A stretch of 64,000 nucleotides of DNA from Cladocopium goreaui. Taxonomy: Eukaryota > Sar > Dinophyceae > Suessiales > Symbiodiniaceae. Position 1 is the first letter of the stretch. Each line of letters starts with the position of its first letter. Position numbers and translations under genes: made by a program. The stretch is from positions 432,863 to 496,862 of the forward strand of contig CAMXCT020004002.1 of assembly GCA_947184155.2 (NCBI GenBank). Direction: 5' to 3'. Of the stretch, positions 43,998-55,676 are shown piece after piece. Below the pieces are notes generated by a model. The model saw nothing but the letters and a program-made list of their open reading frames with translations, was not told the origin of the DNA and did no database searches.

Positions 43998-44299
43998 GCT
44001 GGGATAGCCCCGTTTTTTTTTGTCGCTTGGGAATGCGGTACCAGCTCAGTAGCCACCCCAGTGATGGATTTAGTATCCATTGGTATCACCTTTGGCAAAG
44101 CCAGCCATGGATTCATCACCCAGGTTGGCTGAAATCCGATTTCGAGGCAAAAAATAGTTCCCTTGCACATTGGGTGATTCATTGAAACAGCTTGGGAATC
44201 CATAGCGACTCACAGGGGTTTTCTTGTACACCTACTGTTGAGCAATTGGGAAGAAGCGACTGTTTTTGCCTGCTTGGAAGTGTTCCAGTTGTCAGTGGA

Positions 44300-44480
44300 T
44301 ATGTACCCATAGTTACAGTTATGTTACAGTTATAGGGGTTATATCAAGTTAAAGTTATATCCCAACTTTTCTGGTTTTACAACCATAGTTCTTCCCAAAA
44401 GAAACTTAAAGATAGGTTGGGAATAACTATGGATATATAACCACTGTACCCATAGTTACAGTTATTACAACCATAGAAAG
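44300..44480. repeat. CATAGTTACAGTTAT palindromic cluster
   Basis: CCCATAGTTACAGTTAT occurs at about 44307 and 44450, with ACAACCATAG and TATGGATATATAACC nearby. A similar ATAGTTATTGCCAT cluster is at 54785-54895. Confidence 0.5.
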
Positions 44481-44636
44481 ATCCCAAAAGAAAGTTACCT
44501 AAGGCACCCCCCAGTTGTGGTGAAACCAGTTGCAATGGAATGACCACAGTCATCATCCCAGCAACCCCCAGCAACCCCACGTAAAACGCACCAGTAAGTC
44601 AAAGTTTAGCCTCAAGCCACTCGAAAATGCTCTGCT

Positions 44637-44753
44637 CTGCTTGGTGGTGACTGGAACATGACTGGATTATATTTTTTCCATTGGGAATGTCATCATCCCA
44701 ACTGACTTTCACTCCATGATTTTTCTGAGGGGTTGGTTGAAACCACCAACCAG
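44637..44753. mobile_element. Family 2 element
   Basis: TGCTTGGTGGTGACTGGAACA to GAAACCACCAACCAG. It belongs to the GTGACTGGAACATGA subgroup also seen at 51004 and 54231. Confidence 0.7.
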
Positions 44754-45214
44754 GGGGCTTTCGGGACGATCCTGACATAACAAAAAGCGACCCAGCCATG
44801 GTTTGAAAATGGGGTACCTTAAATTCCAACGGAGACCCTGCGGTGATCAAACGTGGCATATTAGACACTTCTAATTTGGAGATTTATAAAAGCCAGCCAA
44901 TGTTAATTCCTGGGGAGTAATTCCTCTTGTTATCTCAATTTTTCCAATATTGTCCATGAATTACTATTATCCATCAACAATTTTATTAACCATCATTGTT
45001 ATCCATAATATTAATTACTATTCATCCATAATTACCATGATTATCCATGTTTATCCATCAATAATTCGTATGTTTGCCATTGAAAGCGCCATTTTGGGGT
45101 ATCCCCCCATGAGTCGCCACCTCCTACGGATACGCATAGCTCGCCGGTTGAGCCGGTGTTGAGAGCCAGATCCCAACATCTCCTGAACGTGAGGGCAGTT
45201 ACCCAAATGTTCCT

Positions 45215-45415
45215 AAGATACGTATATAAATATATAATAATGTATGTGTATGTATATATATATATAGTATGTATATATATATATAGTATGTATATATATA
45301 TATATAGTATGTATATATATACATATAGTATATAGTATATATATATAGTGTATATATATATAGTGTGTATATATATATATAGTGTGTATATATATATATA
45401 CGTGTATACAGACTA
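45215..45415. repeat. TATATAGTATG/GTGTATATA microsatellite
   Basis: Tandem ATATATATAGTATGTATA units followed by ATATATAGTGTGTATA units. Confidence 0.85.
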
Positions 45416-45488
45416 GGACTGGAGATGTTGGATCATTTTGGGCTGTAAAGAAATAAGAGGACTTTCCCAGGGTTCCAACATCTGCCAG

Positions 45489-45526
45489 GTGGCGCAATGC
45501 CATGCACTCGTTGCACTCCTTGTGCC
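45489..45526 (+). CDS. PPR exon, WRNAMHSLHSLC
   Basis: Acceptor TCTGCCAG|G and donor TGTGCC|GTGATGG. The 38 nt, phase 2 to phase 1, supply helix B (W-x-x-A-x-x-x-L) to the unit begun at 43933. Confidence 0.6.
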
Positions 45527-47362
45527 GTGATGGTGAATCCCTGGATTGGCTTAAGGGAAAATCTGCGGGAAACCATGATTTTACATCCAAGAATTTCAGA
45601 TTGCAAGTTGCACGTCTTAGAATGATACTTCTGCAGGCAATGTGAACAGAGCCTTTTGATCATGGAAAAGGATAGAGGGCATTTGCCCATTTGTTCGATC
45701 AGCTTTGAGTTTTCAACCACCAAGAGTTCTGCAATCAAGTGGACATTGAGCTTCCGCCTATTCTTCGCAAATCTGGTGCAAGCATTCCTAGTTGGCAAAC
45801 TGGACCGTTGCTTCTATGCCACCAGTTCGTTGATGAAGCTCCGATGTTGCATGGACTGCTGGACTGCCTTCCTGTAGTGAAAAATCCCTGTTTTGTATGG
45901 CTTGTGTGCCTTTTTTGTTCTCACACAGCCAAGCCTACTAATCTAAATGATGATCAATGTTGGCGGAAAGGAACAGGTCAAAAAGTCTGGTTTCGGATCG
46001 ATGAGAAATTACTTTTAATGGTCAAGGTTAGATTGGCAAATGTTCCCGTATGCCCATTGGCTGAAACCCGAATTGAATGGGATTTATCATGGATTATCCA
46101 TACTCATTTTCCCTTATAGGAAATTAGCAGAACCTCCCTATTTTCAGGCGCAAAACCATGGGGAAACCACGTGTTTTACCTCGCCAATGAATACATCCAG
46201 CACATTCCACCAGGGCTGCTTGGGACCCTATCGTTACATGATACCCCATTGTCCAGTATCCATCCTGGTGTGCTATACTATCCATGATAATTATCCATAA
46301 AAAAAGTATTTTTGCATCCACTATTTCCATCCCCCATTCAAAATTCACAAAAGGGTCCATTCTCATCCATTACGGTATGATCATGACCTCGCGCTCGGGG
46401 TACCATTCATTTTTGCCCAGGTACCAAGTCGCTCTCCGTATTAGCTCAGGGTCCTTGCTTCCAGCACCTTGACACTGCGGCAGGGAAGATCCAGCAAGAA
46501 TTCATGAGAATTGGGATGTTAACCAGTAAACATATGGGTTTGTCTGAAAATAGTGTACCCCTACACCCAATGGTTAATGATCATTATCCCTACTAAATGG
46601 CTATAATTGGGGGTATACCCCATTTTCAGACATACCCATATGAATAAAAGTTTATGTAAATCAACATGTTCTGTAGATTGAGAAAAAATCGAGTAGAAGG
46701 GCTCATGTGGTACAGTTGAATTCAGGAAAATTGACATCACTTAACGAATGCTGTTGATGCCATGGGCCAAGCTGGGGTTGCTTATCCGCTTCCGAGATGG
46801 GCTTTTGTCTACCAGAATTTACCATTTTTTTCACGACTCCCTAGATAGAAAAAAGGTGGAGACACAGAAAATATGGAAAAAAAGGTGGAAAAATATCCAA
46901 CTTCTGGGATCTGCCGAGATATGACATCTTCGATCGTTGGTCCAACGGCCAGTCCATCTCCAGCCTGCTGCACTTGTGTGTTGGTGACTTCCCCCCAAGT
47001 TAGTGAAACCCCCTATGGTTTCAGGGTCATACCCCTAATTGATGGTTAGATCCCAATGTTTGTATCCAATAGCGTCTAGCAACTTAGGTCTCCATGTTCG
47101 TAGCTTAAATGAAGCATGTTGGACTAGCTGACTAGCTCATACCACCAACTTCACATTGTCAAATGCCATTCTTATCAAATCCTCATTTCTTGGATGGTTA
47201 TTATATCAATGGCCATTTCAGGAACCGATTGATTGGAGGTACCTACCATATATAAGGCCTATTTTTTTTGGCCTAAATTTCAGGGGATATACCCCCAAAA
47301 TATGGCATTGATTATAGCTGTTATTTGCTTTAAAATCCCTGGTAGTTCTGCGGATTTGCCAG
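45527..47362. other. Long intron(s), no firm exon
   Basis: Open frames near 45740-45870 (FFANLVQAFLVGKLDRCFYA or the alternative frame) lack clean splice sites. A palindromic element lies at 46531-46642. Confidence 0.4.
46531..46642. mobile_element. Palindromic element family 6
   Basis: CATATGGGTTTGTCTGAAAA and TTTTCAGACATACCCATATG are near-perfect complements, with inner TGTACCCCTA and GGGGGTATACCCC. Partial matches to its ends occur at 5692, 11758, 26692 and 32634. Confidence 0.65.
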
Positions 47363-47489
47363 GTCCTCCAAGCCACGTGGCGCGGCGCCCTGTGGCTATT
47401 GCCGCAAGCGCTGCCGCCGCAAGCTGCGGGAAACGGCGAGCTGATGCGTAGCATGGGGGCTGCCATCAGCGCGTGGCTTGGAATGTGTG
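47363..47489 (+). CDS. PPR exon, WRGALWLLPQALPPQ ... MGAAISAW
   Basis: Acceptor TTTGCCAG|G and strong donor TGTG|GTAAAG. It reads VLQATWRGALWLLPQALPPQ, then AAGNGELMRSMGAAISAWLG. Helix B of one repeat and helix A of the next are both visible. Confidence 0.65.
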
Positions 47490-48175
47490 GTAAAGCTGAA
47501 TGCCATAGTCACCATCCCATTCACCATGGGGGTAAAGATCATTTTCGATGTGTGGTTAATGTGATCGATACTCAGTAGTGGTTGACGACGGGTAATCCCG
47601 GACCCGTAATATGAAGTAATGTGGTAAACCCAATGCCATAAACAATCCACAAGTTTGAGATTTATGAAATTGGCTATACTCCTAGACGGATCCTTTTCAA
47701 TTAGGAACTTCGGAACAACTGTTCCTTATGGTTTGTCCAGCGGCTCATGTACATCCCGGTGATTTGGAAGGGAAGTCTATGGAGACTTCCTGCCACCTGT
47801 GCCGAATCACTCTCGAGCTACCCAATTTTGCAGGGCTACAAGACTTGCCTTGGAGCCAGAGCCACATTCTTTTTTTGAAGCCATCACTCTGCTTCTTTAG
47901 TTGTTTCTTCTCTGTTATCTTATATGGTACAGTACCTCCATTTTAGGATCCTGATATTCCCATTGATCTTTTGTATCTGTTGTATTCTTTTGTTCTTTTG
48001 AATCCGAGAACAGTGACTTACAGTTCTTTGATAGGCCCGAGTTACATGGAATGATGCTTCATGGGATGGTGACGGCCCCCTGGCCTTGGGCTTTAAAATA
48101 CCACAGAAGATCTTCAATTTGCGCGAGAAATCACCACCAGTGCTTTCCGAGGATCTTATCTTTTATCCAATGTAT

Positions 48176-48262
48176 ACTATATATATATTTATTTATTTAT
48201 TTATTTATTTATGTACTTATTTATTTATTTATTTAGTTGGTTAGTTAGTTAGTTAGGTAGTT
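48176..48262. repeat. TTTA then GTTA microsatellite
   Basis: ATTTATTTATTTATTT changing to TTAGTTGGTTAGTTAGTTAG. Confidence 0.85.
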
Positions 48263-48406
48263 ATGTATTACACTTGCCATGTTATGATATATATATATAT
48301 ATACTTTGTGCCATATATTAAAGGGTGCACATGATACTCCAACTTTTTCAGCACTGCCGCAAGGCGGCAGATCCGATGACCGTCATGACATCCGATGACC
48401 CGACAG

Positions 48407-48470
48407 GTGCGTCAAAGGCGATCGTTGGGCGCAAGCCTTGCGGCTGCACTCCATGCAGTGCTTTGCAAGG
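48407..48470 (+). CDS. PPR exon, CVKGDRWAQALRLHSMQCFA
   Basis: Acceptor CCGACAG|G, phase 2 in. It reads CVKGDRWAQALRLHSMQCFA (C-x-K-G-x-x-W-x-x-A-L). The frame continues open to about 48555, and the donor is not resolved. A preceding piece (48353-48406) may be its partner exon. Confidence 0.55.
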
Positions 48471-48779
48471 AATTCGTGGCCCGACAGCTGTGGTGCGTTT
48501 GGAAAATTGTTTGGATCCAGAATTGTTGGAAAATTGTTGCTTCATGAAATTTATAATCTCATCCCCCTATGAAACACCCCATAAATGGTCCCCATTATAT
48601 CAGAATCCCCTACTCAACCAGGATTTCTTTGGGGTGTTTAATACTAGCGGGAAGGGACTATTTATCAAGTTGTACTGGGTCCAGCACAACCGCTGTTTCA
48701 CGCACGATGGAGTTCTGTACTTGTCTACATCCACAGGCCCGAGGGATTCTCTTGTGCATTTGGATGATTGCTAAGAAAC

Positions 48780-49924
48780 AAACAGGTAGCTTCATTCTGA
48801 ATATGGGTATGGGCCTAAGTCCAAACTTATCCCAAAGAAAAAATTGAGATGAAGATGTGCATCCATTCGCCAGCTATTTTCTAGGTTACTAGGGTTTTGA
48901 TCCATAGCCACATCTATGTATATATATATATAGTGTATATATATATATTACCCTGGGTGAACATGCGTATATGTTTTTTGAGTAGCTGTTTCCCGCAGTG
49001 TCTCCCATATATAAATGTGAAATTGACTAACCAGCCAAAACTGATGTGTTTTTCTTGGGATAAATATTTAAGACTGACAAAGTGCCCATCTGCTAGTTAC
49101 CCATTGGCATTTGGACCCATTTGAGCCATTCAAAAGACCATGATTGATATTTAGATTAGATTGCCCATTAGATGTCCATGATGTCATTATAACAAAACCC
49201 CCATGAATTTCATCTGATTTGGGAATCGGAATTCAATGATGTCATGATAACTATCCCCATGATCATTACTGGTTTCCATTATATATGGGATGTCATCCTT
49301 CCCATTGACGAACTCCATCATTTTTCAAGATGGGCACATTGCACCACCAACCAGATTATTATTAATCATCATTAATTATCTAATAACCATACATTAACCA
49401 TTAATATTAACCATCATTAACCATATATTAGTCATCATATAATAACCAAATGAGTTGTCCCCACAACTTCCAAGGTTAACCTACAACTCGACGGTGAGCG
49501 CTTGCGAAGAAGGTGAGTTCATCCCCTGGTACCGGTAGAGATGGGGATGGGGAGGACTTGCCAACCGAAAAGGAACATAGCTAGTAAAAACGCAGGAGAA
49601 ATATGGATATAATATGCATATAATTATATAATTATATATATAGCTAGATAATTAGATAATTAGATAATTAGATAATTGGTGGTTCAGATATCTGTTACTT
49701 TGAATTGTACCTGGGATGATTTTTCCAACCTGACTACTGTTTTTGGGATGGGTTGAAACCACTGCAACCAGTGAAGCAAAAACCTTTCACTTGTGGGCCG
49801 CAAATAAGTTTCAACCAGGTGGCAAAAGGCAACCGCTCAAAATTGGTGCCAAAAAATATCATTGCCGAAAATGCACAGCCATTTGTGAGTCAACAGTGCC
49901 CAATCGTGGTTTATCATTTTCCAG
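48780..49924. other. Intron with relict palindromes
   Basis: No exon supported. Decayed family 2 ends (GCACCACCAACCAG near 49340, and GAAACCACTGCAACCAG near 49757), a TATATATATA run at 48915-48945 and ATTAGATAATTAGATAATT at 49650-49676 are present. Confidence 0.45.
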
Positions 49925-49998
49925 GTGCCCATTGGCGTTTGGCTCTAGCGCTGATGGCCGAAATGCAGGCGGGCGGGCGCTCGGAAGTGCAGAAAATG
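49925..49998 (+). CDS. PPR exon, HWRLALALMAEMQAGGRSEV
   Basis: Acceptor TTTTCCAG|GT and donor AAAATG|GTGATG. It reads AHWRLALALMAEMQAGGRSE then VQKM. Phase 1 to phase 0, joining directly to 50443. Confidence 0.7.
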
Positions 49999-50021
49999 GT
50001 GATGTTCATCGGCAGGAGATG

Positions 50022-50115
50022 TACCGTGTGGTAATTTAACAGTATGGCCCATTGTTCGATGATTTACCTAGTGAAAGTGGTGATTTTCCATGGCTATGTT
50101 AAACTACCACAGCCT
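50022..50115. mobile_element. Family 1 element, diverged
   Basis: TACCGTGTGGTAATTTAACA to GTTAAACTACCACAGCCTA, with core GTTCGATGATTTACC and GTGGTGATTTTCCATGG. It starts 23 bp after the exon end at 49998. Confidence 0.6.
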
Positions 50116-50442
50116 AGGATAGTAATTTTCACAGAAAAGAAAAAGTTGTTTGAACAGCGAAAGTTGGTGCTACTTTACCATCAACAACTAGGGTTGAGAT
50201 TCTCAAATACAACCAATTTCACGATGAAATAGGTGCCAATCCCCACGAATAGATATTGTTCTGATCAACCATGAGTGCTTAGCCTATCAAACTTTATTTA
50301 ATATTCTTTACTTGTAATTATCATGAAACAAGTGCCACTCCCAATCTTTTTTTCTGTAGTCAAATAAACCATGGTCCAAACCATACTCTCCAATATACAT
50401 TGGGGATTATTATCATCTGGGAATTCCTCATCAAAACTCAAG

Positions 50443-50521
50443 GCCGCAAGACTGGAGTTGGACGTCTTCACTTTCAACTCTGCCATCAGCGCCTCCGAAA
50501 AGTGCAAACGCTGGAAGGAGG
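50443..50521 (+). CDS. PPR exon, LELDVFTFNSAISASEKCKR
   Basis: Acceptor ACTCAAG|G. It reads AARLELDVFTFNSAISASEK then CKRWKE, a clear PPR helix A (V-x-T-F-N-S-A-I-S-A). The donor is GC (GAGG|GCGTTGG), phase 0 to phase 1. Confidence 0.75.
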
Positions 50522-50841
50522 GCGTTGGAGAGTTGGAGAACCCTGGTTGTTGATGAAATTGCACTTGAGGGTGTTGGGATGATCTTTTATGGGTGTGAGC
50601 ATGGTAAGAACCCCCACTGTTGTTCCGAAAAATTATCACTAGTAAGAATGTGGATTTAAGCTGTAACCATTGGGATTCGTCCCATTTGAATCTTGGGATG
50701 GGTCACTACACCATTTTGAGGAGGAAGTGAAGCCAATTGACTGATTTTTTGTGGATGGTGTGCTTCAGAATGTTCATTGCAAGTGCAATGACAATGCCAA
50801 AATGCTCCATGAGACAATTCGGCTACGCAGTGCATGGACAG

Positions 50842-50885
50842 CCGCAATCTGCCAGAGATACTCCAGCTGGCGAACTTCTCAAATA
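50842..50885 (+). CDS. PPR-like exon, AICQRYSSWRTSQI
   Basis: Acceptor TGGACAG|CC, phase 1, matching 50521. It reads AICQRYSSWRTSQI. The donor is ATA|GTTTAAG. Another open frame (NLPEILQLANFSNSLRTFLS) covers the same DNA, so confidence is low. Confidence 0.3.
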
Positions 50886-51003
50886 GTTTAAGGACGTTCC
50901 TTTCCCGTTTTCGTGCCACAAAAATTGTCCCACAATGGCTGTGGCAGCCGTGGCCGCATGTCAGGGGTCAGGCCACCAAGGGAATGACCATAGAATGCCA
51001 TAA

Positions 51004-51127
51004 CTGGTTGGTGGTGACTGGAACATTTGGCTTATTTTTCCCATCATATTGGGTATGTCATAAGGTAAAATAACCCCAAATGACTTTAACTCCATCATTT
51101 TTCAGAGGGCGAAAAACCACCAACCAG
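51004..51127. mobile_element. Family 2 element
   Basis: CTGGTTGGTGGTGACTGGAAC to AAAAACCACCAACCAG. TTTTTCAGAGGGCG lies near the right end. Confidence 0.75.
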
Positions 51128-52068
51128 CCATAGAAAATTTCGATGCTGTGCCGAATCCGACCTCAAGTTCATCGCTGCTATGCCGCAGATGCACAGCGAA
51201 GCACTGCCCTGTCGGAAAGCGTTTTTGGGAAACCTTACTTTCTGATGTTTGGGCCGACATGACAAGATCGTGGTTTTGGCATTTTTCTCCATCGTTCTTT
51301 CAGACCCCGATGGTTGAGAAAATGTGCCCTCAAGGTGGTTTGGTGTCCAACTCCAAATACATCCACCATAGCTTATCCGTTAACATTGTTATGAAGCAAC
51401 TTGGAAAATGCGTTGCTCTCGAGATAGAACCTTTATATATGTAACTATATGTATAGACTGTATATGGTGGATCATATGTTATCTATATACCTCGATATTT
51501 GTTTCGTTTGTTCAAACCTCGCAGTGTTTTGGTAGATTGATATCCTACTTTTGCTGGTTAAAATCACTACGTTCGATGAAACTTTGGGGCTTATACCGTC
51601 TGTTGCCTTTGCCCATATCCTCTTGTGTTTGGTTTTCTTAATGGTTTTTGAGGGGTACCATGTATATATATATATATATATCGCCAGAGAAATGATCTCT
51701 GGCATGACAAGATACCAAGGGATAATTACTTGAACCTCGCTGGAACCAAGATTCTGCAGGATTTTCCGTACAATTTTGGTTCTTTCTTCCAGGGAGGTAC
51801 AGGAAACCTCTTAGTAGCCTCATCGCTAACATGTCAAGTGGAAATCCCAAATATGGAGGTTTCCTAAGTCATAGGGGTACCCCAAATCATCCAACATTCG
51901 ATCATTTTACTATTGAAACAACCATGGTGAGTTGGGGATCCCACACTTGAAGACACCACTGCTGGACAAGCTCACCTCATCTCACAGTCAAGTCTCGGGC
52001 CGGAATGTAATGATAAAGCAAGAAAAGCTCGTGAGACATATGTAATCTCTATATATATACCCACAATA

Positions 52069-52180
52069 TACCCTCTGATAAACGTTTACATAACTATGGA
52101 AAATCACCATGCTATTAATGGGTAAATCCACTATTTCTATGGCCATTTTCAGTAGCTTTTTCCATGTTTACCAGAGGGTA
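52069..52180. mobile_element. Family 1 element, 17 bp upstream of an exon
   Basis: TACCCTCTGATAAACGTTTAC to CATGTTTACCAGAGGGTA; core CACCATGCTATTAATGGGTA. Confidence 0.8.
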
Positions 52181-52197
52181 ACACATCAGACCGCCAG

Positions 52198-52331
52198 GAG
52201 GCCGTCCAGCTCTTCACTGGCTGCGGACACGGCGACGTTGACGTCGACGTCTTGACCTTCGCCAGCACGCTGAAAGCCGTGCGAAACGGTGGAGCCACGT
52301 GGCACCTGCAACTGTCCTTAATGGAGCCTTG
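52198..52331 (+). CDS. PPR exon, VLTFASTLKAVRNGGATWHL...
   Basis: Acceptor GACCGCCAG|G and donor CCTTG|GTGATG. It reads EAVQLFTGCGHGDVDVDVLT, then FASTLKAVRNGGATWHLQLS. It spans helix B of one unit and most of the next. Family 1 elements lie on both sides. Confidence 0.75.
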
Positions 52332-52374
52332 GTGATGTACAGCCCCCCAAAAAAATGATGGGTAAAAACGCCTG

Positions 52375-52480
52375 TACCCTCTGGTGATTTGTTAAATAGC
52401 TATTGAAAATTGCCATTTATAGTGGATTTTCCCATGAAAAATTGTGATTTTCCATAGCTATGTGAAATTACCAGAGGGTA
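52375..52480. mobile_element. Family 1 element
   Basis: TACCCTCTGGTGATTTGTTA to TGTGAAATTACCAGAGGGTA. It starts 43 bp after the exon end at 52331. Confidence 0.8.
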
Positions 52481-53151
52481 ACAGTTGGCTTTCAGCAACA
52501 AAAATATGGGATTTCAGGGATGCGGTCTGGGATATGGGGAATTTAGCCATCCAACCGAGATGAATCTCCAAGAAGCGTAGGGGATTGAACCAAACCATTA
52601 ATGGAACCTGATGGTTAGAATTTGAGGAAAACGCCCATTTGAAAACATAGTCTTCCTGGTTTAGGAATGATACCTAAATATATCATTATGGCTGATATAT
52701 TGCCCATTTATAGTACTAGTTGATATATTGCCCATTATAATTATGAGTACTATAGAATGATACCTAATTATCTTTGCCCAATCGGAGTTGATCCAAGTTC
52801 GGGATGAGACCTAAATCGCTAGTTTTTGCTGGCGTTTCCCATCACCAGACATCGCCTGGCGGATCACCGGTGGAGATGATCTCACCCGGAGGTTTTGGGA
52901 TTTCAGCAGGCACAGCGGTGATAATCATGAGATCATGAGGAGTTCGTGGGAGAAAAATGAGAATTGAGTGGGAGAAAAGTGGGATATGTCGTGTTACTAA
53001 CTGGTACCAACTGATTCGAATTCGGATTTCATGAGATATTCATGGATAAAAAAAAATGGTATGTTTTTTCTAACCCGCTAAATTCAAAAGTTGGATTGGA
53101 TTAACCCATGAATTAGGCCTCATCATTTCCAAATAATTGTAATTCATTGGT

Positions 53152-53257
53152 TACCCTCTGGTAAACTAACATAACTATGGAAAATCACCATTTTCAATGG
53201 GTAAATCCACTATAAATGGCCATTTTCAATAGCTTTTTGTATGTTTACCAGAGGGTA
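53152..53257. mobile_element. Family 1 element, full copy
   Basis: TACCCTCTGGTAAACTAACA to GTATGTTTACCAGAGGGTA; core AATGGGTAAATCCACTATAA. Confidence 0.85.
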
Positions 53258-53622
53258 AGGTTCAAGATGCAAAAATGACATGTTTCGACCACATGAATTG
53301 CTTCAGACGCCCATGGAACCAACAGTTTCAGGGGTCCAGCCACTTCCAAGTCCAACAAGGATAGAATGGAACATACAATCACCAGTTAGTTTCATCACCA
53401 AAAGGTTGGATTATACCCACCACTTGGTTATAATGTTATATATATATATATATACACATGTATATACATATATATATATACATAATGTATGTTATATATA
53501 TATATGTATAAGAACCAACATTGTTTCCAACTACATTTACAAGCCACCAAATTAGATTAAGCCAGTCGTAGCTATGGATCTGTCATTCCCCGGCGACAAA
53601 GCGAGATGGTGTTGTCGCCCAG

Positions 53623-53684
53623 GAAGAGCTGGAGCCTTCTTCCGTGGCTCTCAATGTCACTTCTTTTGGAATGGCAGGATGGCA
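53623..53684 (+). CDS. PPR exon, LEPSSVALNVTSFGMAGW
   Basis: Acceptor TCGCCCAG|G. It reads EELEPSSVALNVTSFGMAGW and ends in phase 2. The donor is GTGTTACCC, so the 5' splice site lies 4 bp outside the element that starts at 53689. Confidence 0.65.
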
Positions 53685-53688
53685 GTGT

Positions 53689-53804
53689 TACCCTCTGGTT
53701 ATGTCAAAATAGCTATTGAAAATGACCCAGTCGAAATAGTGGATGTTCCCATTGAAAATGGTGGATTTTCCCATCAGTTTTTTGTATGTTTACCAGGCCG
53801 GGTA
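53689..53804. mobile_element. Family 1 element directly after an exon
   Basis: TACCCTCTGGTTATGTC to GTATGTTTACCAGGCCGGGTA; the right end is altered. Confidence 0.75.
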
Positions 53805-54087
53805 CACCATGGGAAACACCCAATTGGTGACGATGTTTGCCCAAAAACATGGCCAACTGGAACATCACCATCGTGTTTTTTGGTCGGGAAATCATCCCCA
53901 CAGGCCATGAAATTTAGCCAGATGTCTGGATATTCTCACACTTTAGATCATAAAACCCTATTTAGATAGGGGATTCAACCACATATTTACCCATATATGT
54001 ATATATTCTCTGGTAAAGTCTCATAACTTAATGGAAACCATGTTTCGGTACCTCAAAACCTCGGTACCTCAATGGGACAACGCCTAG

Positions 54088-54150
54088 GCCATTTGCTGTG
54101 GCGAGGCCATAGCCATTTGCGACCTTAGTGCACGCTGGAGGCGGCAAAGG
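54088..54150 (+). CDS. Possible PPR exon, AIAICDLSARWRRQ
   Basis: Acceptor CCTAG|G or GCGAG|G. It reads AICCGEAIAICDLSARWRRQ, with I-x-x-C-x-x-x-x-R-W as in PPR. The donor is AAAG|GTGGGG. Confidence 0.4.
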
Positions 54151-54230
54151 TGGGGTTTCCGATCCGGGATTTTCGGCTGGAACCCTGGAGATTTCATGGT
54201 GAATTTCAGGGTGAAAAGCCCATCATTTTC

Positions 54231-54362
54231 CTGGTTGGTGGTGACTGGAACATGAATGGATTATGACTTTCCATATATATATATATATATAGTGAATGTC
54301 ATCATCCCAACTGACTTTCACTCCATCATGTTTCAGAGGGGTGGCGAAAAACCACCAACCAC
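54231..54362. mobile_element. Family 2 element
   Basis: CTGGTTGGTGGTGACTGGAAC to AAAAACCACCAACCA, with a TATATATA run inside. Confidence 0.7.
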
Positions 54363-54680
54363 TCAGTGAGTCTTTGGAGTTTGGGGCCACATGCCATCTG
54401 CCCAAAAACCGATACGTGTTCCGAACGTTGCTGAAAGGGACGCCCCAAAGAGTTACAGAGCCCTTGGTTTTGTTCCAGGTTGTTCCACCAGTACATTTGT
54501 GAGGCCTGGTTATTTTCATCGATGGTTTGGTGTTTTTCTTGGAATCCAAGGTCGTAAAAATCCATTTAAAAAAACAGTCTTGCTATTTCTTGCTAGTTAG
54601 CCTCCAAATAATCCCTATAAACCATGGGTAAAGACCACGGTGTTCCTGTTTTCCCAACCAAGCTCTGTTCCATGAGGCAG

Positions 54681-54730
54681 TTCTTAGCCTTGCTGCCAGA
54701 ACAGGGCCTTGCGGCCCTTCGGGCGATGGC
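54681..54730 (+). CDS. PPR exon, FLALLPEQGLAALRAM
   Basis: Acceptor TGAGGCAG|T and donor ATGGC|GTAAAAAG. It reads FLALLPEQGLAALRAM, helix B-like, phase 0 to phase 2. Confidence 0.5.
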
Positions 54731-55010
54731 GTAAAAAGATGCTAAGCTGTCGCAGGGGGGTGACTTGGAGGATCTTAGCAATCCATAGTTATTGGCCATT
54801 GATATAGTAACTATGGCAACATAAGTCATAGTTATTGCCATTAGATATCTATTAGTTGCCATAGTAACTATAGTCTGATTAGTAATCTTAGTAATCATCC
54901 CACTTATCAGGGCGAAACATCACCGGTTAGTAACCATAGTGATAAGCCACTGATTTGTGGTGTAACCCACGAATCCGGGACTTACTAACCAGGGTTATTA
55001 GCCAGTTACT

Positions 55011-55080
55011 TACCCTCTAGTAATTTCACATAAGGGAAACCATGGGTGTTCCATATTATTTTGTGGATATACCAGAGGGT
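55011..55080. mobile_element. Family 1 element, internally deleted
   Basis: TACCCTCTAGTAATTTCACA to GTGGATATACCAGAGGGT; only 70 bp. Confidence 0.6.
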
Positions 55081-55549
55081 GAATGGGGGATATTCAAGCA
55101 ACAAACATGCGACAACATGTGGGAAAGCATAGAAAAAACTTATGGAGGAAAACGGAGATGAAATTGATATCAGATGAAGTTGGGGTCATTGGCTTCCAAA
55201 TGCTTATAATTATTGCATATTGCGCCCAACAAACGGGTGCTTCAATCAATGACCAGCCGTTTGTGGGTCCATTGGTACCCTAAGCCAATTCCCTTTGACA
55301 CAATTTGGAGGTTCAGTTCTCTTGAAATCCCTTCCATTGCTTTCTCAAAAAAGGCGTGCCTATTCCTCGATTTCACCAACGGATCATGGCTGAAAAGGCC
55401 TACTTTCTGGTGGACTTTGGAGGCGCTAAGAAACACCAATCCAGCAATGAATGGATGATGTGTCCCCCAATGATTTTTTTTCTGAACACTTGGCATTTTG
55501 CCCCATAAATTCATCGTTTTGGCCATGGATTCCATGGATTCCATGGATG

Positions 55550-55676
55550 GATATCATCGCCCACAATGCTGCCATCAGCAACAGTGCTAAGCAGCTGCGT
55601 TGGCAGCTGGCGCTGCAGCACTGGGATGAAATCTCTCGAAGGCGCGACCAGCGAACTTTCGGGAAGCAGAGTTATG
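55550..55676 (+). CDS. PPR exon, NAAISNSAKQLRWQLALQHW
   Basis: It reads DIIAHNAAISNSAKQLRWQL then ALQHWDEISRRRDQRTFGKQ, an almost complete PPR unit. The donor is TTATG|GTAGGA. No clean AG lies just upstream, so the start is approximate. Confidence 0.7.
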
